From Amoebidium appalachense (lineage: Eukaryota > Ichthyosporea), in assembly GCA_963693365.1 (NCBI GenBank), contig CAVNZM010000004.1:13640001-13704000 (forward strand): a stretch of 64,000 nucleotides of DNA. Direction: 5' to 3'. Every line of letters starts with the position of its first letter. Positions within the stretch are counted from its first letter, which is position 1. Shown piece after piece: positions 23,656 through 34,281 of the stretch. The translations under genes were made by a program, and so were the position numbers. A model generated the notes under the pieces. It was not told where the DNA came from and made no database searches. It worked only from the letters and a program-made list of their open reading frames with translations.

Positions 23656-25929
23656 GAGGGATGGTGGACGGCTGGAATGGTGAGAAAAGGTGTATGCAAG
23701 GTAAAATGCCTGTGTAGCGGACAGGAAATGTAGGCGAGGGCGGGAGGAGGGGGGAAGGACGGATATGGGGGAGAGAGCCGGGTGTGGATGTTGGGGGGGG
23801 CGGAAGGGGGAGGGGGGGATGGGATGGGGCCGACAAAAATGAAAATTTTTCTCAGAAAAGGCATGGTGGGATGCTTTGGTTGGTGAGCACGAACTTGTGT
23901 GTGCTTAAGGCGGAGAATAGAGTCAAAATCATAATTGGCCTCCGATCCAATCAGACGGCAGCATTTTGTTGCTAAACCGCTAAAATCCTTTAGATCATGC
24001 TAATGTTACTCAATTGATTGCGATTGGCTAGAGGCACCATTTTGGCGGGAAGGCACAAAGCACGGTGATTGCAACCCAACCATAAGGCAGAGCTTTATTA
24101 GATATGCGATGATTGGCTATTGCTATGCCACGGGATCATGGGTATGCCAGTGGTGTTGTTCTTCAAACATGACTCAGTTTTCATTGCCTGGTTTTAGAGT
24201 TGTCCGTGTCGAAAAGAATAGGTAGGTCGCGAACAGACGGGTGGATAAAACCCCTTTCACCCATGGTGCAGCAGAACAAAAAAATAGGACCTCCAGGCGC
24301 GTGTGCTGCGCATTTATCTTCCGAAAGCTCATGAAGGGTATACGAAAATATACACACAAAGAAAGAAAAAAGCCAAAAGTCTGCAAAACAACCCAGGTAG
24401 GACCCCCTATCTAGGGGTCGTGATTGTCATAAAGCACCCATCCATACTTTTTCACGCTATCACCCGGAAAACACAAGCACAGAACATCCCAGGTATAGAG
24501 CATGGGCATTTCGTTGAAAGGATGGCAACACCTGTAGGGCTGAGCCGGTTTTTACGTTTTTTTGCGACGCCTTTCCACCAGGAATTGCGTGAGCAAACTA
24601 ATTGAATGTCATTATCACACAATATATCAATTTTCTTACAGAAAAATTGCACGAAATAGTGCTTTATATGCTTCTCACAACTGATAACTCTATATCTTCT
24701 GGCGCTGAACTGCGTGTGCACTTGTTGTACACGATACCCTCTATAAACAATGTCCAAATGGCTGTTGTTTACAGGTTATCTACATGTATGATTAACATCA
24801 AATACAAGATAGCGCATACTGACCTGCCGGCAGAGGTCAATTGTCGCTGAACGTGTATACTGAAACCAGCATAAAAATGATCGAATAACTACGGAATACA
24901 TAAATATTTTTTACAGACGCTTTATAATATTTTTATTATTCGTAGTCTTCGGTTGTCTGCAAATAAATTGTAAATCTTTCATATATGCATATTCGATCAC
25001 GTTTTATGCTGTGGATAATGGAGCCAATGAAAAGTGATTCTATCAAGTTCTGATCGCCGCACCAACAACACTTTAGATTGTTCTATTGGTCAAGCCGGAT
25101 TTATTTTTCCCGCCAAATTTGAAGCTAATCACGCAACGCATTCAGATCGCGCCATACGACCGGAGGATCAGATCTCCATAGTTGCTCTTTTCGGGTCCCT
25201 CTATACCCGCTCGGTAAGAGACTTGACACCAGTTTAGCGGCTATGTAATGAAGACAGATAGTAGTTACTGCAAGCGGCACCCAGGATACCACCCCTTAAA
25301 CCACAAAAAATAAGCTTAAATTATTTTTTTGGTATAAGATCGTCTAATACCAAAAACATTGATCTCGCATGCTACATAATCATTGTTTTGAAAAACCAGT
25401 TTACTTATGGGCCAGAAGACCAAGTCCCCACACAGGAGAGATGAAGTATGTGGAGCTCGGCTGTCTTAGGAATATAGGGGGGGGGGGGGGGGGGTTTATA
25501 ATTGAGTTTTTTTTTTTTCGAGGGCGATAGTCTGGACCGCACGGCCGCTGTCGAGGTGCCGTAATTTCCTTGCGAACTGAGATTTAAGCCGCAGGTGCGA
25601 GCTGTGCGCTTTTCCTAGATCCAGGGGGGTCTATGATCGATTTGGCGGGGGCACAGATTGGACCCCCCCCCTCCACCTTAAGCGTGTACTTCCACCCTCT
25701 GTTCTGTGTGTGTCATGTTGTGTGTGTTTCTACGCCAGCGATGCGTGGCCGTGATTGACCTTGCAAGGTAAGCTGCCCGGAAGTCCTCCCCCTCCCCCGC
25801 CCCCCCCCCAAACTCAATCCATGAAGCAACCAATGCCTTTCATCTGTAACTATTCGTAGAACCAACAATATTTTACTACCCCCTCCCCCCTTCATTCTCC
25901 CCCCCTCCCCCCCCCCCCCCCCGGCCTTC

Positions 25930-25980
<51 letters not shown>

Positions 25981-28588
25981 GGACCCTCTTCAAACACAAT
26001 ACATACACACCCCATTTTCAACCCCAAAAAATCCACCAAGAAACAAATAAACATACTGCCTAATCCTCGCTTCTGTATCTCGCAACCACACTTCTCGAGT
26101 TCCCCATTATCCCCTCCCCCCCCCCCCCCCCCACTACTCTCCCCCCCCCCCCTCCCCCATCTCCCTACCACCCATCAACAAAAAGACCCCCCCCCCCCCC
26201 TCCCCAAACCCATTTCCCCCTCCACTCGTTTGACCCTCCCTCTCTCCCCCCTCCCTCTCCCGTCCCCCTAACAACTTTCCCCCCTCCCCCCCCCCCTCCC
26301 CCCCCCCCCAAAAAAAAGACAAGAAAAAAACAAAAAACAAAAAAAACACAACACCATCCCATACCCCCCCCCCCCCCCCCCAAAAAAAAAAAAAAAAAAA
26401 AAAAAACCAATCCCCCCCCCCACCTCATCCCCCCCACCCCCACCTCTACCCTAACTCACACCCACAGCCTCTTCTTAACCAACATCCTCCCTCCTCAAAT
26501 TGCACACAACCCCTCGGGCATCATCCTCCCCTCCCCCCTCCCCTCCCCCCTCCCCCCTGCATACCTCTCATCCTCCTCACTCGACTCCACCTCCTCACTC
26601 TCCTCACTGCTTGCATCCGACCCCGAGTCCCTGTGGCCAATCACATGTAAGAGAGGGAACAAAGAGGGGGAGAAGGAAGAGAGTTACACACGAAAAATTC
26701 AGGAAAGGAGTCATGCAGAGTGAAGTGAAAGCAAGCATATAATGCCCTTGCCACACAAAGAGAGGGACATATGCATAGGAACGTAAAACTGTGAAAAAGT
26801 CCAGTGGGGGGGTGGTCTGTGTGTGTGCCTGTGTGTGTGTTGGGGGGAAGGGGAAAGAGGAAAGGATACCCGGGAGGGGGGGGGGGGGGGGGGGGGGAGA
26901 ACCGCGCGCGAAGGGGGGGGGGGGGGGGGGGGTTTTGAATGCGGAACACAGTACGAAGTACGCATACACGATGAGAAGCATGGTGCAGGACACATGCAAA
27001 GGCAAACATTCAAGTATGCAGCATCAGCCATGCGCACAGTATGCGTCATAAGCAGAGCCCATCCTCAGGGAGGGCCCAAGTCATCAATTGCGTCTGAGTT
27101 TCGACCCCTTAGCCCGCGTATATACGACGCTCCAACTCAGACAGCAGCATCAACTGAACTTGGGTGGGTCAACCCGTCTTGATCAAAGACGAGCAGGGTT
27201 GCTTATGCAAGCAAGGTGAGCAAAACGGTGAAGATGTATGTGCAAACTAATGCAGTGCAGCGACAAACGCGTATGTGCTTACAGATGCACGACACAGAGC
27301 AACCATGCCCGGTTGCATGGAAGTAAAGATGTCTCCACACAGTGGTCTGTCCTGAAAGGACACCTCTGAAAGAAGACAGGGGGGGTTTTGAATGCGGAAC
27401 ACAGTACGAAGTACGCATACACGATGAGAAGCATGGTGCAGGACACATGCAAAGGCAAACATTCAAGTATGCAGCATCAGCCATGCGCACAGTATGCGTC
27501 ATAAGCAGAGCCCATCCTCAGGGAGGGCCCAAGTCATCAATTGCGTCTGAGTTTCGACCCCTTAGCCCGCGTATATACGACGCTCCAACTCAGACAGCAG
27601 CATCAACTGAACTTGGGTGGGTCAACCCGTCTTGATCAAAGACGAGCAGGGTTGCTTATGCAAGCAAGGTGAGCAAAACGGTGAAGATGTATGTGCAAAC
27701 TAATGCAGTGCAGCGACAAACGCGTATGTGCTTACAGATGCACGACACAGAGCAACCATGCCCGGTTGCATGGAAGTAAAGATGTCTCCACACAGTGGTC
27801 TGTCCTGAAAGGACACCTCTGAAAGAAGACAGGGGGGGTTTTGAATGCGGAACACAGTACGAAGTACGCATACACGATGAGAAGCATGGTGCAGGACACA
27901 TGCAAAGGCAAACATTCAAGTATGCAGCATCAGCCATGCGCACAGTATGCGTCATAAGCAGAGCCCATCCTCAGGGAGGGCCCAAGTCATCAATTGCGTC
28001 TGAGTTTCGACCCCTTAGCCCGCGTATATACGACGCTCCAACTCAGACAGCAGCATCAACTGAACTTGGGTGGGTCAACCCGTCTTGATCAAAGACGAGC
28101 AGGGTTGCTTATGCAAGCAAGGTGAGCAAAACGGTGAAGATGTATGTGCAAACTAATGCAGTGCAGCGACAAACGCGTATGTGCTTACAGATGCACGACA
28201 CAGAGCAACCATGCCCGGTTGCATGGAAGTAAGGGGGGGGGGGGGGATTGACGGAGGGGGCAGGGAAAGGAGGGTGAGAACGAGAGAGGAAGAAAAGGAT
28301 TGAGGATGAAAAATGTTCTGCCTATGTGTACCCATGTGTGTTATGGGCAAGGGGCGGGTTGGTGGACGCTGGGGCGGGGGGGGGGGGGGGGAGGGAGGAG
28401 GGGGGAGGGGCGGGGGGAGGATGGCGGTGGTGGTGGGGGGGGGGGGGGGGGGGGGGGAGGGGGAGGGGGGAAGGGGAGGTGAAAGCACAAAAAGGAAGAT
28501 AAACAATGTAGCCCACCACAAAGAGGGGTGAGTGGATGGTTCTACGAACAATGTCGAGTCTTGTGTGGGGGAGGGGGAGAGAGAGGGA

Positions 28589-28652
<64 letters not shown>

Positions 28653-28933
28653 AGAGGGAGAGAGTGAGGGAGGGAGGGAGGGAAGGAGGGAGAGAGAGAG
28701 ATAGAGAAAGAGAGAGAACGGGGAGTGGGGGAGGGGAGAGTGAGTGAGTGAGTCCCAAACGGGGAAAGAGAGAGAGGGAGAGAGAGAGAAGCGAGAAAGG
28801 GAGAGGGGAGAGAGAGAGATGGGGGAAAGGCGGGTAGACTTCGAATGAAGGGAGGGTGAACACCTATTTTCAAGAAGAGAAAAAATTGGAACGGCGGCGG
28901 CGGCGGCGGGGGGGGGGGGGGGGGGGGGGGGGG

Positions 28934-28969
<36 letters not shown>

Positions 28970-29809
28970 GGGGGGGGGGGAGAAAGCGGGTAGGTGAAGC
29001 CAAGAAAAGACTCTCGAGCGCACGATCTCTTCAAGGGATGGTAGAAGAAAAAAGGAGGAGAAACCCGCTACCGCTGCTTAGCTCTATGACCATTGTTTTC
29101 TTCTTCCCTATACTTCTTAATCATCCTCTCCCCACCCTCCACCCAAACCACCCACCCCCGTTCAACCCCTCCACACACACACACACAACACCTGTCAGCA
29201 TCATAAAAGCCAACCAGAATGACTTAACCCGCACGCCACTAAATGATTAAGTCAACGCATTACTAGACGCTTTAGTGATTCACGTTACATCTTTGAACAA
29301 GAACCAAGGCTACGCTTTTTGCCCAGTTTCCACCGTTAACCCGTGTGCACACTGAACACATGAGCAACCCAAACACACAGCTCCCCACAGCCACCACACC
29401 ATGTTTACTAAACACTTTAAAGACGTAGCACTTACTCTTCACTTTCATCCTCCTCCCCTTCCTCCTTCGCCTCCCGCTCAACCCCCTCCCCCTCCTCCTT
29501 CTTCACAGTCAGCTGCCTTACAGCTAACTCTGCGTCAAAGGTTTCTGTGTATTCATCGGTCTCCCCGGCAAGGTCCAAAATGAACCCCTCCTCGGCCCTT
29601 GGGGCACTATCGCACTCCATGGCAACCGCCTCCTGCACGTGGCCATTTCCGTTTGCGTGATTTTGTGCATTCTCTGTGTTTCCTCCTTCTGTGTGGGTGT
29701 CCATGGGTTCGTCATGAGTGACCTGCGTCCCTTCTGTCTGTTGTTGCAGGGGAGAATGGGTCGGTTCGCTGCACGCTGCAGGAACTTGTTCTGTTGCGGA
29801 TGCGTCCAT
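17679..29809 (-). CDS. NAF1: H/ACA ribonucleoprotein assembly factor NAF1, nine exons
   Basis: Exons, minus strand: 29809-29436, 26630-26565, 23539-23413, 22583-22494, 22045-21962, 21189-20989, 20190-20135, 19274-19019, 18098-17679 (TAA). All phases join, giving about 557 aa. NAF1 shuttles newly made H/ACA RNP (dyskerin complex) to the nucleus before GAR1 replaces it, so it is needed for snoRNA and telomerase RNA biogenesis. Visible: an acidic Glu/Ser/Asp-rich N-terminus (first three exons), [10 protein letters not shown], then the GAR1/NAF1 core with [29 protein letters not shown] and the diagnostic [11 protein letters not shown], then [16 protein letters not shown], an RGG-rich segment, and a Gln/Pro/Gly/Asn-rich tail. 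ATG context is GCACAATGG. The large introns carry many repeats. Exons 1-2 are assigned by phase and composition and are less certain than the core. Confidence 0.88.
18395..18462 (-). repeat. (GT)n on plus = (CA)n on the NAF1 sense strand
   Basis: About 68 nt of pure dinucleotide repeat in the last NAF1 intron, next to G-runs at 18278-18385. Confidence 0.9.
18880..19012. repeat. T-rich then poly-G composite tract
   Basis: A T-rich stretch ends in a T(n)G(n) junction near 18938, then a G-run of about 60 nt, touching the donor of NAF1 exon 8 (19019). Confidence 0.85.
19480..19820. repeat. C(n)A(n) tract and (GT)n arrays
   Basis: C-run plus A-rich tract (about 19481-19533), then two long (GT)n arrays (19639-19711 and 19781-19818), all in one NAF1 intron. 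Confidence 0.88.
20232..20470 (+). repeat. SINE-like dispersed repeat, copy in NAF1 intron
   Basis: 20232-20390 matches 15153-15325 closely (GGTTGGAAATATGGAGGAGA to CACAAAAGCATGGGTT). It continues with CCGTCTTGGCCAAAGACG and AGCAGGGTTG near 20432-20464, which matches the 3' part of the 26933-27217 type. It therefore bridges the two versions of the family. Confidence 0.6.
22370..22448 (+). repeat. (CA)n array
   Basis: CA/CGCA array in a NAF1 intron, a rare case where the sense strand of the host gene carries (GT)n. Confidence 0.85.
23540..23582 (-). repeat. (CA)n on the sense strand, abutting the NAF1 exon 3 acceptor
   Basis: The sense strand reads (CA)n ending in CACACACAG directly at exon 3 (23539). 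Confidence 0.88.
23934..25117. promoter_or_regulatory. CCAAT/E2F promoter-like block inside a NAF1 intron
   Basis: CCAAT or ATTGG pentamers at 23935, 23947, 24023, 24112 and 25085, and two sites matching the E2F consensus: TTTGGCGGGAA at 24041-24051 and its inverse TTCCCGCCAAA at 25107-25117. Sequence between 24600 and 25000 is AT-rich with no recognisable gene. This may drive a nested transcript, or be an inserted promoter or transposon fragment. Confidence 0.35.
25640..26460. repeat. C-rich and C(n)A(n) low-complexity intron sequence
   Basis: Dense C-runs (25905-25978, 26108-26135, 26280-26310) and C(n)A(n) junctions (about 26300-26350 and 26366-26406) fill NAF1 intron 2 just after (sense: before) exon 2. 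Confidence 0.85.
26933..28231 (+). repeat. Three tandem copies of a 453-bp unit containing a SINE-like core
   Basis: TTTTGAATGCGGAACACAGT starts at 26933, 27386 and 27839, an exact 453-bp period. Copies 1 and 2 look identical by eye; copy 3 stops after GGAAGTAA at 28231. Each unit contains the roughly 285-bp SINE-like core (through GGGTTGCTTATGCAAGC) plus about 170 bp of flank. It lies in the first NAF1 intron. Peptides read from it are just repeated translations. Confidence 0.95.
28370..28990. repeat. Poly-G, (GA)n and GGC simple-sequence block
   Basis: G-runs (28375-28392, 28436-28457, 28909-28980), a (GA)n array (about 28588-28646) and a short (CGG)n at 28892-28908, in NAF1 intron 1. Confidence 0.9.
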
Positions 29810-30476
29810 TGTGCTGATCCCTTCTGGCAGGTGAGCCACCCAGGCTACAAACAAGAACAAGAGTGAGCTGCTACCACACAGTAGGTGCCAGCAGCAGTAA
29901 CTGTGACACACGTGCACACACACCCGCACACACCAAGGCCTTCTAAATAGCACTCCGGGCCGAGGCACGCATTAGACTAGAACTTATGATTACGTAAGCA
30001 GCTTCCGTGTATTCAATTCCAGCCGGATCTGGCGGGGTCTGATCAAAAAGACTATGTACAATTAGCGCAAAACTTGCGCAATTTTTTTGTGCTAAATCAG
30101 TAAAATCGGAGCGGCGCGTACCGCCGGCCGCGGCCCCCGCGCCGGCGGCGTCCGCCCAGGCGCGGCCTCAGCAGTGCCACTTTTTGTCACGGCGGACAAA
30201 GGCACATGCAGGTCACAAAAAAAAAAAGAAGCCAGAAGCATAGAAAGTGTTATAGTTTGCCTTTGGGCCTTTTTTTGTGGTGCTGCTGCCAGCATTGGTG
30301 GTTGGAATGCTTTAGCTGGTGCAACAGATCTGTTGTGCATAACACAGGCCACCCTACCGGTACCATTCGGATAATCCACTGGTGAAAACACTGGGGTGAA
30401 GCTTCCTTTGTCTGGGAAGTAGAATATCACTACTTTATAGAGAGGTTGGCGTCTGTGAGGAAGCTGGGCATAAACG

Positions 30477-30510
30477 TGCCCTCGTAGCGCAGCCCAGTCT
30501 TAATATCTCT
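30477..30510 (+). pseudogene. tRNA-like 5' half (possible tRNA-Met fragment)
   Basis: GCCCTCGTAGCGCAG resembles the start and A box of elongator tRNA-Met, and CAGTCTTAATATCT recalls its anticodon arm. The D-loop part is missing and no B box follows at the right distance. It may be a tRNA remnant or chance. Confidence 0.25.
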
Positions 30511-30893
30511 AATTGCAGAAAACAATACAGTATACCTACAGAACTTCACGGGGGGCCGGGGAGTGGCCGGGGCGGGGTAGCTGTTGTAGGAGCCTCAACT
30601 CAGCTGCTGTCACCTATGTGCGGCACACAGCCTCCTAGATCGCAACACAAACTTAAGGGGGATCCAAGTTTATGTCGAAAATATATAGATAAATGATGAC
30701 AAACACTCACATAAATAACTTATTTAACTACAAAAATGCTATAATAAATATTTTAATAACATTTACAAACAATATTTTAGTTTCATAAGGCAAACCTGAA
30801 CAATGCTTTCCTTAAAGAATTTGAAAGCAAATATAGTATTCCTGCTGTAATTTACCAAAACCCGCAATATGGCACATCTAGGAGAACACTAAC

Positions 30894-30990
30894 TTCCCGC
30901 CAATTGAAGTCTTAGCCAATCACTGAGATAGACATCACCCAATCGGATCAACTATTATAAAAGCAGCGCGCATTCCTCAGTCAACCAATC
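30894..30990. promoter_or_regulatory. CCAAT/E2F/TATA cluster upstream of NAF1
   Basis: TTCCCGCCAAT at 30894 (E2F-like plus CCAAT), further CCAAT at 30916, 30940 and 30985, and TATAAAAG at 30956. It lies about 1.1 kb upstream of the NAF1 start, inside the inverted-repeat element. The TATA box points rightward, away from NAF1. Confidence 0.4.
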
Positions 30991-31189
30991 AGTGGAAATT
31001 TCTCTGACACGGAAGTTGATGACGTCACTTTCCACTGTGACGACCCCGTGCCTCGGCCCGGAGTGCTATAGAGGCCTTGGCATACACACATGCACATGTA
31101 CACCCTGCACACGTGGGTAATCGCGGCTCACAAATTAGGCCTAATTGACCAATCAACTGAGCGAGATTCGACAAATTCGGAGACGGTGT

Positions 31190-32272
31190 GAATTTTTTTT
31201 ATTTTTATAATGACTTTATTGATATGTGATTTTTTTTTTTTTTTTAATTGACTTTATTGATATGCTCATGAAAAGAGAAGCAATCCGGAGATATCACAGA
31301 TATCTCAGATCTAATGAAATTTTGAGGAGGAGTTCATATAAGAAGAAAATACAAAAACCCCTTCTTATGCCAACGTCGCCTTTATCGGGGTTTACACACT
31401 TTTTATTGCGTGGACACTGCCGGAGGCCCAGCCACATTCGACGGCCTACTGCGTTTTCCAGCACAGCCAATCAAATGCAGCCAGTGACATATGTACATGC
31501 TAGGCAACAATGAGCGCCATCATAGTATCTGACACCCCTATTAGTACATATTATGGGTAAGCAGATGCTAGCATCGGTAGCTCCGAAAGAAAGTTAAGGC
31601 ACCGGATCACAATTTCATACTGTGCAGCATCAATAAGGTGATCTAGGATAGTCATCTTAAAACGCGGATATATTGAGGAAGAGAGGAAGAAAAGAGAATA
31701 AAACCGCCAATAACCTCCGGTTCTAATACATTAGCTAACAGGTTGCATTTATTGATAGATATGCAGCCGCGAGTAAACCGCCCCCCACACATATTACACA
31801 TACGAGCAGGAGACACCAGAAACCGATTACACCGCCAAGCCATAATCATCTTTGCGTTTTTACACCACACCACATTACGAATAAACGAATCTATGTATGA
31901 ACGAGACTCTCTAACCGTATCCGCCATATAGGCTACTAGTAGTTGGTGTTTTTGCGGTCCTAACACCGGAAGGGACTCAACACGTAGAGTAAAAAGATAT
32001 CTATCAGCCATAGACTTGAAACTATTCATATTCACACTATGATCTAGCCGTACCTCCGGGGGGGTCGCCAGCCATTCCACATAGCGCTCGGCAATGGGCA
32101 GAGACGATGGGGAAGGGAAGAGGTAGAGGGGCGAATCCGGCGGGGATGCGTGTAGCCGGAAGAGCGGGTGGTCCGGGGCACAAGCGGACAGGCGGGTGAT
32201 GTGCTCGTGAAATTTAAGGGCTAATTCGTGTACGCGTTGTGATGGTGGTGTGAGTGCCTAGAGAGAATCAAA
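31190..32272 (-). mobile_element. LINE-type retrotransposon 3' fragment (C-terminal ORF plus poly(A) tail)
   Basis: An open frame on the minus strand from about 32265 to 31652 encodes a C-terminal LINE domain with CNMCGGRFTRGCISINKC, a cysteine-rich finger comparable to CHFC...H...C in the copies at 38757 and 44375. Downstream (minus) the sequence ends in ATATCAATAAAGTCA plus A-runs (plus-strand T-runs 31232-31246 and 31196-31200), a retroposed poly(A) end occurring twice. Reverse transcriptase is absent, so the copy is 5' truncated. It is a different subfamily from the other copies. Confidence 0.7.
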
Positions 32273-32780
32273 AAGGCGTCTAGGGATAGGTGTGGAAAGA
32301 CCAGTGAGAAACATACAACAAGTTGTGTAATGGAAATCATCTATTGATTTAAGGACATTAGTAACAGTATCAGGGGGTGCCATAGCTAGTAAGGGCAACC
32401 CGCCTCAGCATGGGGATACTTGGGCCGGTGCCTGGTGGTTCTCTATCCTAAGCAGGCACAGGTGTGCTCCACAGGAGCAAAAGAACAAGGACCACGGTCC
32501 ATTACATAAAGCCTAAATAGGCAAGGGTGGGTTTCACTAAGGGTGGGCAAAAGCTTAGCGAAAAACCGTGTCTAAAGAGACACATACACAACACTAAAGA
32601 GTGCTGCGAGTGCCGTGCGAAAGCAGGGCGTGGCTCTCATGTAGCCGCCCCGCTCACCATCAACTGGTATGCAAAATTATCCTAGGGTGCGCTAAGGACC
32701 AATAGCTTAAGGCGGCGTACATGCCAATCTAATACCGAGGTCACACACACGCACAAACACATACACACACAACACACATT
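32273..32780. other. Spacer, nothing recognised
   Basis: No coding frame, RNA gene or repeat match was seen between the LINE fragment and the CA array. Confidence 0.5.
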
Positions 32781-32783
32781 GTC

Positions 32784-32784
<1 letters not shown>

Positions 32785-32864
<80 letters not shown>
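32785..32864 (+). repeat. (CA)n microsatellite
   Basis: 80 nt of essentially pure CA at the 3' edge of the coding remnant that follows. Confidence 0.95.
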
Positions 32865-32866
<2 letters not shown>

Positions 32867-32869
32867 TGC

Positions 32870-34189
32870 AAGGCCCCCTCAAAAAGCGGGCAGGTTAGGC
32901 CCTGTGGCCCCCAGGCCCAGAAGGGCCCGAGGGACCAATCCCGGAGGAGGAACCCCCAGAGCCGCCGCGGGGCTTGCCAAGTGAGCTCAGCCAGAAGCTT
33001 GGCTGGACGCACAGCCTTGGAGGCAAAAGCCGTGGGGACCGCCAGTGTACGGGGAGGGAGCTCTTCGAAGTGCTCGGCAACAGTCCAGTCACCCTTAGAC
33101 TGGTCGGCAGACTGGAGGGCTAGCAGACGACGGACAGCTACCTCCACAGCAGGGGAATCCTTGCGGGCCTGGGGGGAGGCGGCCAGCAGAAGGTCCAGGA
33201 GGCGGGCAATGGTCTGGGCCCCACGTTTGTTGCGTACGCTGCTCCAGTCGACAGCGTTAACAGCCGCTGTAACCGAAGCCTGGTCGGCCAGGGTGGTCCT
33301 CAGGTAGGAGGGGGCAACATCAGATGAAGGCGCTCGTCAATGCGCACTTCCAGGTGGACGGTAACACCACTGGGCAGGGGGTAGCGAGTGGGCTTGGGCT
33401 TGCGGCGACCCGTGGCCGGGACGTGCGGCGGCGAGAAGACCCAAGGGAGTCACTCGTGGAAGACTCGGACCCGGTGTCACTGGACTCAGGATCACTGTTG
33501 GTTGTTCACGACACATGACAGATTTCAAACAACAACTGACCTTTTATTGTGCCCTCGGGTCTTTTTGTACTTGCAACTTATCATCTTATCTCCGAGTCAA
33601 CTAAAAGAGGTCCTGGAGAACCAATCGGTTCTATCAGATGATAGAAAAACACATTCCGACAGAGTATACACATTCCAACGTCCGACATAACTGAAGCTTC
33701 AACAACTCTTACTTAAATAACTTAAGTAATTATACATCATTGTCACTATTAATACACATATACTATATTCATATTCGTCTCTAATAGTATAAAGAAGCTC
33801 ATTTAAATACAATGTATATTTCCTAATAGTCGACGCTCTCAAAGTGAAGACACATTACGATAAACCGAATCCCATACATATCTATTGTGTCCAATCATAA
33901 CACGTATATTAATAGACAGGAAATTCAATGCACAACACGATCTATAGATGTACTCACTCCGAGTCGCGAATATTGGTAAGTCATCTTATTGTGAACTAAA
34001 ACTAAACCTCTTTGAAAGTCTAAAACAAAGACAACGAATATAGCTAGCCAATCACGCTACCTCTCAGATAAACAGAGGAGAGCAAACACAGATAAAATAC
34101 AATAAGTTCTCTCAGGCAAGAGAGCCAGGTGTGTACAGCTGATCTACAGATATCTGTGCACACAGAAACAAGGGAGAGAGAGAGATACG

Positions 34190-34281
<92 letters not shown>

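Larger units (their letters stand above)
29932..31076. mobile_element. About 1.14-kb element bounded by inverted repeats, upstream of NAF1
   Basis: CCAAGGCCTTCTAAATAGCA at 29932 and on through the ACTCCGGGCCGAGGCACG block is mirrored by CGTGCCTCGGCCCGGAGTGC at about 31043-31076. The arms are about 36 bp with a 2-3 nt indel, and further weak matches (CTTCCGTGT) lie inside. The interior contains a GC-rich island (30108-30170), a tRNA-like fragment (30477-30510), an AT-rich part and a CCAAT/TATA cluster. No transposase is visible, so a non-autonomous element or a duplicated promoter fragment is possible. No clear target-site duplication was found. Confidence 0.5.

Noticed and set aside
27203-28088. 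Repeated 97-99 codon frames in the 453-bp tandem array
   Set aside because: The same noncoding repeat is translated three times; it lies in an intron and other family copies do not conserve the frame.
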